Part shown: piece by piece, positions 1 to 5,325 of the stretch
How positions within the stretch are numbered: position 1 is the stretch's first letter
How the letters are laid out: every line of letters begins with the position of its first letter
Assembly (NCBI GenBank): GCA_044375415.1
Contig: JBILMS010000072.1
Coordinates: 1 to 15,131 of the forward strand
From: JAWXBG01 sp044375415
GTDB taxonomy: Bacteria; Bacteroidota; Bacteroidia; Flavobacteriales_D; Sanyastnellaceae
Reading direction: 5' to 3'
DNA length: 15,131 bases
The notes under the pieces: model-generated
Told to the model about the DNA's origin: nothing
The model's input: only the letters and a program-made list of their open reading frames with translations
The model's database searches: none
Translations under genes and position numbers: made by a program

Positions 1-1286
1 CCGGGCAAGATGCGCATATCGACAAGATTGTAATGAAAGTTTTTTTCCGCGAAATAACTGAGTACCCAAAGTCCAAGTCGACTGAGGATCAAACCTACCA
101 AAGCACCAATGAACGTAAGGGCAAGGCCTTCGAGGAGGATGAGGCTAAAAAGTGAAAATCGGCTGCCTCCCATGGTGCGCATCAGAGCCAATTCGTATCG
201 TCGTTCTTTCAGACTGTTGTAGAGCGAAATGAAAACGCTTACAAACGAAAGCATCATGATGAGCAGAGCTATTGCCTTCATCGTATCCATACCCAAACCA
301 AAATTTTGATTGAGTCGATTGGCTTCAATGGCAGGGTTGGCAAGCTGCATGGCAGTTCCCTCTACTTTTTTTGAGAGCTGCCCGATGGCACCTTTATTTC
401 TCTTTTTTATAAGATAGGCTGTTATCTCTCTGCCCGGTTCTGCAGCAAGTTCCTCGTACGTCATCGTCGAATGATCATGATCGTGTGCATGGTCGTGATC
501 ATGATCATGCGCGTGATCGTGATCGTGATCGTGTGCTTCACCTTCCGCGTGAACATGATCGTGTTCCTCTGCATGATCGTGATTATGTTCTTCACCTTCG
601 ACATGCACATGCTCTTCCGCAGCGGCGGCGGGTTCAACATCTGCATGTTCTTCTTCATGTTCGTGAATAAGCCAAACACTTTGAACCGGAGTTAATAAGA
701 GATTATCAATAACAGACTCGCTGGTTTCATAGATTCCGGTGACGGTATATTTCGTATCGTGACTATGACCATCCTCTTCGACAGCTTGTTTATTATCGAG
801 ACCATGAAGACTGGTAAACGTATCTCCAACTTTTAACCCTGTACGTTTTGCTACTTCAGATCCAACACAAGCTTCAAATGCCTTTTCGAAAGGTTTCCCT
901 TCTTTAAGTTTTACGCCGTAGTGATCCGGATATTTTTGATTGGTTCCCACGATTCTCCAACTTTCAAAATTGTCGCCATAAGCGAGTGGTATAGCCTCTG
1001 CCACCATGATATCTTTTACAATACGACGACTTTCTTCAATCGAAATATTTCCGGTGGGGGCATCCACATGATAAACATTTGCAAGAATCGATTGAAGCGG
1101 ACTTCCTTTGGCAGCAAGCACAAAATCTATATCCTTGATATTTCTATTGAACTTTTCGGTGAGTTGATTTTCAACCAACAGAAGAAGCGAAATAATTCCT
1201 ACACCGAAGGCAAGTAGGATCACGCTTAAAAACGTGTTTTGCGGTTTACTCCGGATATTGCTGAAAGCGATTTTAATCAGGTTCAT
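1..1286 (-). CDS. FtsX/MacB-like ABC transporter permease with His-rich loop (partial, C-terminus outside window)
   Basis: The reading frame starts at ATG 1286 and stays open to the window edge, giving about 428 residues. A first membrane helix lies near residues 14-36, followed by a large extracytoplasmic domain of the MacB_PCD type. Two further helices begin near residues 325-350 and 365-395, next to the typical FtsX stretch ERRYELALMRTMGGSR. This is the layout of LolCE/MacB-type permeases, which move substrates by mechanotransmission rather than through a channel. Residues about 208-272 hold 22 histidines in 65 residues, mostly in HDHDHDH runs, and a smaller EDGHSHD patch lies near residue 168. 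The gene overlaps the upstream ATPase by an ATGA junction, so the two are co-translated. Permease identity is clear from sequence. A role in zinc, copper or nickel handling is inferred from the His-rich loop; the Vibrio ZrgB/ZrgC zinc system pairs a similar permease and ATPase. Confidence 0.88.
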   Translation of the reverse strand, partial: MNLIKIAFSNIRSKPQNTFLSVILLAFGVGIISLLLLVENQLTEKFNRNIKDIDFVLAAKGSPLQSILANVYHVDAPTGNISIEESRRIVKDIMVAEAIPLAYGDNFESWRIVGTNQKYPDHYGVKLKEGKPFEKAFEACVGSEVAKRTGLKVGDTFTSLHGLDNKQAVEEDGHSHDTKYTVTGIYETSESVIDNLLLTPVQSVWLIHEHEEEHADVEPAAAAEEHVHVEGEEHNHDHAEEHDHVHAEGEAHDHDHDHAHDHDHDHAHDHDHSTMTYEELAAEPGREITAYLIKKRNKGAIGQLSKKVEGTAMQLANPAIEANRLNQNFGLGMDTMKAIALLIMMLSFVSVFISLYNSLKERRYELALMRTMGGSRFSLFSLILLEGLALTFIGALVGLILSRLGLWVLSYFAEKNFHYNLVDMRILP

Positions 1287-1909
1287 ATCTGGATACTTTT
1301 TGGAAAATGATCTTTAAGTCGGTTGTCGTGAGTAACGATGATGAGGCTCGCATTGGCCTGCTTTGCTTGTTCTTCTAAAAGGTTAATTACCTCGTTGGCA
1401 TTATGATCGTCGAGTGCACTGGTCGGCTCATCGGCCAGGATAAGAATGGGATCATTCATGATGGCTCGTGCGATGGCTACACGTTGTTTTTCGCCTGAAC
1501 TTAGCGTAGCCGGCTTTTTATGCATCATGTTGCCCAATCTCAGTCTGCCCATAATTTCCCGAGCTTGTTTGCGATTTACGTCGTTTCCGGTGAGGTATTG
1601 AGGTAAGATAAGGTTGTCTTCTACGCTCAGCGATTCAACAAAGTGGGGAGTTTGGAAGACGATTCCTACATTTTTACCCCGAAAACGATCCATCTCTTTA
1701 CCACTGAGGGAGCTGGTTTGTATGTCGCCCACCATGATCTGTCCGGCACTGGGTTTGAGCATCCCGGCTAAGAGATGCAATAGGGTTGTTTTGCCTTTTC
1801 CGCTTTCACCCAAAAGCAACAAATGTTCACCAAAGTGACATTCGATGTCGGGAAACTGAAACCGCACGGAATCGGTATATTGAAATGTTATTCCTGTTGA
1901 TTTGATCAT
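1283..1909 (-). CDS. ABC transporter ATP-binding protein (LolD/MacB type)
   Basis: This 208-residue nucleotide-binding subunit should power the permease encoded immediately downstream. Visible motifs are Walker A GESGKGKTT (residues 34-42), the Q-loop in IVFQTPHF, the signature LSSGEKQR (136-143, a variant of LSGGQ), Walker B ILILADEPTSALD (155-167) and the switch histidine in VTHD (194). The length is normal for LolD-type ATPases. An in-frame ATG exists at 1993, but the extra 28 residues look unlike the family. A perfect TAnnTTTG box lies between the two candidate starts, and MIKSTGITFQY begins as homologues do, so I chose 1909. The stop overlaps the permease start by four bases. The protein is cytoplasmic, bound to the inner membrane face. 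The substrate cannot be told from this subunit alone. Confidence 0.93.
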   Translation of the reverse strand: MIKSTGITFQYTDSVRFQFPDIECHFGEHLLLLGESGKGKTTLLHLLAGMLKPSAGQIMVGDIQTSSLSGKEMDRFRGKNVGIVFQTPHFVESLSVEDNLILPQYLTGNDVNRKQAREIMGRLRLGNMMHKKPATLSSGEKQRVAIARAIMNDPILILADEPTSALDDHNANEVINLLEEQAKQANASLIIVTHDNRLKDHFPKSIQI

Positions 1910-1925
1910 GGCCTTTTCTTCAGGG

Positions 1926-1933
1926 CAAAAATA
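1926..1933 (-). promoter_or_regulatory. Candidate -7 promoter box for the ABC operon
   Basis: Read on the minus strand this is TATTTTTG, a perfect match to the Bacteroidota -7 consensus TAnnTTTG. It ends 16 bases before the ATG at 1909. No convincing -33 TTTG is seen about 19 bases upstream, so the call rests on one box and its position. Confidence 0.35.
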
Positions 1934-2060
1934 GGGAAAGAAGAGGGTACACGGACATGCTGAGTCATCATCCAACTCCCTTGTTTGCAACAATTGTGAA
2001 CACGACTTTTGGAGGGAGTTATTTCAAGGAACTCATTTTGAAATATGCAATTTCCCGCAA

Positions 2061-2078
2061 ATACGGTAAATCCCGTAT
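2061..2078. promoter_or_regulatory. Palindromic operator candidate in divergent intergenic region
   Basis: ATACGG and CCGTAT form a perfect 6-bp inverted repeat around a 6-base spacer (ATACGGTAAATCCCGTAT). It sits 46 bases before the ATG at 2124 and about 150 bases before the ABC ATPase start, between divergent genes. That placement and symmetry suit a dimeric regulator. The cognate regulator is not identifiable here. A weaker imperfect dyad, GAAATATGCAATTTC at 2040-2054, lies just upstream. Confidence 0.4.
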
Positions 2079-2123
2079 CTCCATGTTTTCCTTCTTCTCT
2101 TTTTTTGTAAAAACTTATCGTAG

Positions 2124-2881
2124 ATGTTCAACAACATCATTGCCTTCGCAGGATTTTTCCTGATGACCAGTCTTGTTCCAATTGCCCAAACATGGGATGA
2201 AGCAATTGACAGAAAAGAAACCCCTATTCGTTTTAGTGATGCCGTTCAGTGGTCGATGCGATACACCGATGTTCATGGACGATATACAAAGGGAGAAAAG
2301 GGTTGGACGGGCAACATATTACTTCGTTTCGATGAATCGGAAAATGACAATCATGCCTATCACATGGAGAATAGTTTGATTGGCGACTTCATTTTTCGCA
2401 TTATTCATTTAAAAGAAGGCAGCAAAAATGAACAGGCTTTTGGATCCGGGATATTAGGCTGGCATCAATAATATATGGATGTATTACATCGCGATAAACT
2501 GATCCTTCAGGTGGGTCCTAGTTTTGGCGACTATTTGTTCGGTTCTGAACGTATAGATACGGTTCCGAATGTATTGGAACCCAATGGATATTTGTTTTAT
2601 CTAGGTCCGGCTTTTCGAGGAAGTTACCTCTTGAGTAAGAGTATGTTTGTCGATGCGTTTTTGAGATATGATTTAAGCGTAAAAGCGATGGGTCGCGACG
2701 ATGCAGAAAATTTGAAAGGTGATTATCCGAATGCACATTTTCTAACCTTGGGTGCGGCATTTATCACAAGCGACATTTCTTCGTGAATTGGCGTCTCATT
2801 CGCATGATTGATCGGGGTGACAACAATGATGCAGCTGCGCGTTTGGATTGGTCGATAGGATTGTGGACGACGATACGGTAG
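2124..2881 (+). pseudogene. Broken gene for a secreted, probably outer-membrane protein
   Basis: The first segment (2124-2471) starts with a convincing signal peptide, MFNNIIAFAGFFLMTSLVPIAQ. It ends at a TAA at 2469-2471. The frame simply continues from 2472 and stays open to 2786, so one in-frame stop separates two parts of what looks like one protein. At about 2766-2772 the sense appears to shift: the frame starting at 2771 reads RHFFVNWRLIRMIDRGDNND and runs to a TAG at 2879-2881. A single-base deletion explains this. The reconstructed product is about 250 residues, rich in alternating aromatic and polar residues (for example YLFYLGPAFRGSYLL), consistent with a small outer-membrane beta-barrel. 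I do not recognise the family. Alternatives are sequencing errors, or expression of only the first 115 residues. The repeat island begins three bases after the final stop. Confidence 0.6.
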
Positions 2882-2884
2882 CGG

Positions 2885-2945
2885 TCTCCGATTGAGGAGT
2901 AGGTTTTTTTTACCACGGAGGGCACAAAGAATTGTGCAAAGGAAC
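2885..2945. repeat. Direct repeat R1, copy 1
   Basis: About 60 bases beginning TCTCCGATTGAGGAGTAGG and continuing through TACCACGGAGGGCACAAAG are repeated almost exactly at 3444-3505. The copies differ only by a base in the last few positions (AAAGGAAC against AAAGGGAAC). Such near-identity stands out among the more diverged modules and indicates recent duplication. Confidence 0.85.
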
Positions 2946-3090
2946 GCAAAGGGCAATTGTATTAAGTACAAAGTATTAAGTATCGTCCCCCTGAGCATGT
3001 CGAAGGGTGATAATTCTCGTTAATCTGAAACATATAGAATCACAAGAGCAGTGGTCCGAAGACGAGTTACCCGTAAGGCCTTGCGTCCTT

Positions 3091-3106
3091 CGTTCGCTTG
3101 CGAACG
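3091..3106. repeat. Hairpin module H, copy 1
   Basis: CGTTCGCTTGCGAACG is a perfect 7-bp inverted repeat with a TT loop. Three other hairpins with the same 7-2-7 architecture occur at 3527, 13850 and 13960, two of them with a compensating change in the innermost base pair. Confidence 0.75.
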
Positions 3107-3129
3107 TTACCTTCCAAACCCGTAAAACA

Positions 3130-3215
3130 TTGCGAACCTTTGCGAGTACTTAGCGAACCTTTGCGATACTAAAGACGGAAACGTCTTGTACAAACGTGCA
3201 CGTCTCAAAGAAACG
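3130..3215. repeat. TTTGCG-rich block A, copy 1
   Basis: A stretch with GCGAACCTTTGCGAG and GCGAACCTTTGCGATACTAA followed by GACG and ending at a CGTCTCAAAGAAACG motif. Equivalent blocks with the same order of words lie at 3806-3889 and 5201-5286, with a more diverged one at 5090-5155. Confidence 0.6.
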
Positions 3216-3277
3216 TCCACAATTCATAATTCCTCATTCATAATTCATAATTCTAGGATCTCCGCTTTCCGTTCTGC

Positions 3278-3325
3278 TCCGATTGATGAACAGGACTTTT
3301 TACCACAAAGGGCACGAAGAATTTT
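3278..3325. repeat. ACCACAAAG block, diverged copy
   Basis: Reads CCGATTGATGAACAGGAC then TTTTTACCACAAAGGGCACG and AAGAATTTTGG. It is a diverged relative of R1, sharing CCGATTGA, the T-run, ACCAC and GGGCAC.AAGAA in the same order and spacing. Confidence 0.6.
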
Positions 3326-3443
3326 GGCTATTACTCTCAAGGAGATTGTGCACGTTTGCGCCGTTGGCGCATAGGTAGGGCACAAAGCCATACGGGACGC
3401 TCGTCTCCGATGGATGTGGTTTTGCCCTTTCTCTTTCCGTTTT

Positions 3444-3505
3444 TCTCCGATTGAGGAGTAGGTTTTTTTTACCACGGAGGGCACAAAGAATTGTGCAAAG
3501 GGAAC
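3444..3505. repeat. Direct repeat R1, copy 2
   Basis: Near-identical second copy of the 60-base repeat at 2885-2945, in the same orientation, 559 bases away. It is followed by a hairpin (3527-3542) and a TCTCAGATAAACG motif (about 3567), giving the most complete example of the module order in island 1. Confidence 0.85.
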
Positions 3506-3526
3506 AAAGAAATAGTTTGAAGAGGA

Positions 3527-3542
3527 CGTTCGCAGGCGAACG
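3527..3542. repeat. Hairpin module H, copy 2
   Basis: CGTTCGCAGGCGAACG: 7-bp arms identical to copy 1 with an AG loop instead of TT. It is followed by GGAGTGCACAAAGCTGGA, which matches the inverted flank of the hairpins at 13850 and 13960. Confidence 0.75.
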
Positions 3543-3613
3543 GAGTGCACAAAGCTGGAGACCCAGCATCTCAGATAAACGTACATCCACCCTTTCTCTT
3601 TCCCTTTCCCTTT

Positions 3614-3668
3614 CCGATTTCACCACAAAGGGACCGAAGAAAAGCTCAAAGGGAACAAAGAGTTTTTT
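3614..3668. repeat. ACCACAAAG block, diverged copy
   Basis: CCGATTTCACCACAAAGG is followed by GACCGAAGAAAAGCTCAAAG, then by GGAACAAAGAG. It is preceded by a CCCTTTCTCTTTCCC pyrimidine run that is also seen before the copy at 4909. Same module order as R1. Confidence 0.6.
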
Positions 3669-3672
3669 AGGG

Positions 3673-3746
3673 GAACGTTCGTTAGCGCCCCCCCCCCCCT
3701 TCGGCAAGCTCAGGGAAACGACAAGCTCAGGGACACGGCTTCGCTC
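3673..3746. repeat. Poly-C / REP-like module, copy 1
   Basis: ACGTTCGTTAGCG is followed by 12 cytosines (3688-3699), TTCGGCAAGCTCAGGG, a second AAGCTCAGGG, and ACACGGCTTCGCTCGGTT. The 4974-5030 copy has the same words with 10 cytosines. The start of the module resembles the left arm of hairpin H, cut off where the C-run begins. The CAAGCTCAGGG words are typical of Bacteroidota REP-like repeats. Confidence 0.7.
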
Positions 3747-3805
3747 GGTTGGCTGCACGTCTCAGATAAACGTTACGCATTCTTAACCCATAATCCATCA
3801 CCAGC

Positions 3806-3889
3806 TTTTGCGCACCTTTGCTTAACCTAAGCGTACCATTGCGATCCTAAAGACGAAAAGTTTTTGTAACCATGTGCTTTTCTCAGATT
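3806..3889. repeat. TTTGCG-rich block A, copy 2
   Basis: Contains GCGCACCTTTGCTTAACCTA, then AGCGTACCATTGCGATCCTA, then AAGACG and AAAGTTTTTGTAAC, ending CTTTTCTCAGA. It aligns word for word with 5201-5286. Confidence 0.65.
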
Positions 3890-4020
3890 AGTATGGGAAT
3901 TCTCCCCATTCAACAAGAATTCCATATTTTTATCCTTTCGTTTTATCTATGATCAATTCGAGCGGATTGCGTAATCGACAAGTATGTGATGTAGGATAAG
4001 CGGATAGAAAACCACAGAAC
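3890..4020 (+). other. Gene-free stretch, possibly decayed TerC sequence
   Basis: No intact frame and no repeat module is seen. Short in-frame snatches such as LSMI..SSG (around 3948) and VIDKYVM (around 3975) resemble the TerC region before the last helix, but in different frames. This may be eroded TerC coding sequence between the repeat island and the clear remnant; the assignment is weak. Confidence 0.25.
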
Positions 4021-4023
4021 TGA

Positions 4024-4146
4024 AACCATTCCATAATGGCTGAGGGACTTGATTTCATGATTCCAAAAGACTACATTTATTTTTCTATGGCATTTGCATT
4101 TTTAGTGGATATCATTCAAATGAAAACGATAAAGAAGGATGCCTAG
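4024..4146 (+). pseudogene. TerC-family membrane protein, C-terminal remnant
   Basis: From 4030 the frame reads SIMAEGLDFMIPKDYIYFSM and continues AFAFLVDIIQMKTIKKDA to a TAG at 4144-4146. This matches the C-terminal end of TerC-family integral membrane proteins, where an AEG-x-x-F-x-IPKGYIYF-AMAF-x-F-VE-x-LN-M motif forms the last helix before a basic tail. The rest of the protein (normally about 250 residues) is missing: a TGA precedes at 4021 and the repeat island starts within about 150 bases upstream. The TerC family is linked to tellurite resistance and metal (manganese) export. An independent small gene starting at ATG 4036 is possible but unlikely given the family match. The stop overlaps the start of the next gene. 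Confidence 0.7.
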
Positions 4147-4852
4147 ATTTTTGCTTTTCGCATGTATGCTTTTTTCGTCTTTGCTGAGAGGACAAACTTT
4201 TGATCTTGGGTCATGGAATGTACTGAACATAAAATACACGCACAGTGAAAAGTGGAGTTTGTTTGGAGAAGCACAGTTGCGCTCACTCAAGTTTTACGAT
4301 AACTTTCACTATCACGAGATCAAAGGTGGTATAAATTATAGAGTTCAGAAAAATGTGAGTTTTACCTTGGCATCCGGGAGTTATCAAACCTACCGAGAAG
4401 GTGGAGATTTTGTATTGCCAAAAAACAACGATGAGTTTCGGGTATGGCCCCAGATAGTTCTCTCGCAATCTATTGGTAAACTAAAAGTAGAACAGCGTTA
4501 TCGCTCCGAATTTCGATTTACAAGCAATGGGTATCGAAATAGATTCAGATATAGAGTAGGATTATCACTGCCCTTTGGAAAGGAAACGAACGGATATAAA
4601 CCCTACTTAATGAGTTTGAGCAATGAGTTATTTTTTACGGACAATGAACCCTACTTTGAACGAAATCGAATTCAGTTGTCTTTCAATTATAAAGTATCTA
4701 AAAGTTCATCCGTTCAAGTGGGTTACTTGCATCAATTCGATTATAGAATCAATGATGAAACGGGAAGAGATTTTCTAGTGATCGGGTACTACTTCGAAAT
4801 ATTGAAGGATGAGTCGGATGCCGGAAAAGTGAATGATGAATTGAAGGAATGA
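4139..4852 (+). CDS. DUF2490-family outer-membrane protein
   Basis: This 237-residue protein begins with a short signal peptide (MPRFLLFACMLFSSLLRGQ, cleavage near residue 19). The mature part has regularly spaced aromatic and charged strands such as WSLFGEAQLRS, YHEIKGGINYRV, RVWPQIVLSQSIGKLKVEQR, NRFRYRVGLSLPF and NRIQLSFNYKV. These fit the DUF2490 family of Bacteroidota outer-membrane beta-barrels, whose function is not known. The length suits the family. The ATG overlaps the stop region of the TerC remnant, suggesting that this gene was once the second cistron of a terC operon and may now lack its native promoter. A purine-rich AAAGAAGG lies directly before the start, closer than a normal ribosome binding site. 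The C-terminal GKVNDELKE tail is polar and lacks the usual terminal aromatic residue. Confidence 0.8.
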   Translation: MPRFLLFACMLFSSLLRGQTFDLGSWNVLNIKYTHSEKWSLFGEAQLRSLKFYDNFHYHEIKGGINYRVQKNVSFTLASGSYQTYREGGDFVLPKNNDEFRVWPQIVLSQSIGKLKVEQRYRSEFRFTSNGYRNRFRYRVGLSLPFGKETNGYKPYLMSLSNELFFTDNEPYFERNRIQLSFNYKVSKSSSVQVGYLHQFDYRINDETGRDFLVIGYYFEILKDESDAGKVNDELKE

Positions 4853-4908
4853 AGTAGGCTTAAGCGTCTCAGAGAAACGTAAACTCCCCTTTCCCTTGCC
4901 CTTTCCCT

Positions 4909-4965
4909 TTCCGATTTTTACCACAAAGGCCTCAAAGAACTACACAAAGGTCTCAGAGAATTTTT
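4909..4965. repeat. ACCACAAAG block, copy in island 2
   Basis: TTTCCGATTTTTACCACAAAG is followed by GCCTCAAAGAACTACACAAA and a GGTCTCAGAGAATTTTTT end. The inverted copy at 13985-14062 shares the ACACAAAGGCCTCAGAGAAT end, so the unit spans more than the ACCACAAAG core. Confidence 0.7.
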
Positions 4966-4973
4966 TGAAGGTG

Positions 4974-5030
4974 ACGTTCGTTAGCGCCCCCCCCCCTTCG
5001 GCAAGCTCAGGGACACGGCTGCGCTCGGTT
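4974..5030. repeat. Poly-C / REP-like module, copy 2
   Basis: ACGTTCGTTAGCG, 10 cytosines (4987-4996), TTCGGCAAGCTCAGGG and ACACGGCTGCGCTCGGTT. Compared with 3673-3746 it lacks one internal AAGCTCAGGG word and has two fewer cytosines. Confidence 0.7.
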
Positions 5031-5033
5031 ATG

Positions 5034-5082
5034 CACCCATCACCCATCACCCATCACCCATCACCCATCACCCATCACTCAT
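5034..5082. repeat. 7-bp tandem repeat (CACCCAT)7
   Basis: Six perfect CACCCAT units are followed by one CACTCAT variant, then CACCCCCC. It lies in a gap between convergent genes, so unit number can change without affecting a protein. Confidence 0.9.
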
Positions 5083-5200
5083 CACCCCCCTCTGCGTACC
5101 TCCGCGGAACCTCTGCGACCATTGCGTTCCTAGTAAGTGAACATCTCAGAGAATCCTACTCGAATCTTAATACATAATACGTAATACTTGATACAATCCT

Positions 5201-5286
5201 CTGCGCACCTTTGCTTAACCTTTGCGCGCCATTGCGATACTAAGAACGTAAAGTTTTTGAAAAACGCATGCTTCTCAGAGAAACGC
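5201..5286. repeat. TTTGCG-rich block A, copy 3
   Basis: CTGCGCACCTTTGCTTAACC is followed by TTTGCGCGCCATTGCGATAC, TAAGAACG and AAAGTTTTTG, ending at TTCTCAGAGAAACG. Closest relative is 3806-3889. A shorter, more diverged block (TCTGCGTACC...CCATTGCG...CATCTCAGAGAA) lies at 5090-5155. Confidence 0.65.
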
Positions 5287-5325
5287 TCTCCATCATAATA
5301 CATAATACATAATACATGATTCAAC

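Larger units (their letters stand above)
2882..3900. repeat. Intergenic repeat island 1 (modular dispersed repeats)
   Basis: About one kilobase without a credible gene; open frames here are repeat translations rich in short biased words. The island is built from recurring modules: a CCGATT...TTTTACCAC(A/G)(A/G)AG(G)GCACAAAGAA block, a 16-base hairpin with CGTTCG arms, a TCTCAGA(T/G)AAACG motif, CATAATTCATAATT-like AT blocks, and a GCGCACCTTTGC...CCATTGCGAT block. Similar modules recur at 4853-5325 and, largely inverted, at 13600-14062. REP-like CTGAGC(A/T)TGTCGAAG cores are seen near 2991-3006 and, on the other strand, at 3700-3733. Confidence 0.75.
4853..5325. repeat. Intergenic repeat island 2
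   Basis: This gap lies between two convergent gene ends and contains only repeat modules. In order: a GTCTCAGAGAAACG motif, a CCCTTTCC pyrimidine run, an ACCACAAAG block, the poly-C/REP-like module, a 7-bp tandem array, two TTGCG-rich blocks, CATAATAC arrays and a second TCTCAGAGAAACG. The same module types in similar order occur in island 1, and several recur inverted in island 3. No gene or clear terminator hairpin was found. Confidence 0.75.

Noticed and set aside
471..695. Open frames on both strands across the His-rich segment, with His/Arg/Asp-rich or Met/Ile/Val-rich products
   Set aside because: They are other frames of the GATCATGATC-type hexamers that encode the permease loop; the near-palindromic repeat keeps several frames open.
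1910..1993. Longer start (ATG 1993) for the ABC ATPase
   Set aside because: The added residues do not resemble ABC ATPases, and a TAnnTTTG box lies within this stretch.
3245..3786. Overlapping open frames with words such as FVPSVVKK, CALRGKKN and SERERERER
   Set aside because: These are translations of the ACCACAAAG-type repeats and CTTTCC runs. Biased composition and repeats of the same words in several islands mark them as non-coding.
5034..5082. CRISPR-like array
   Set aside because: The 7-bp units are directly adjacent with no spacers and there are no cas genes; it is a minisatellite.
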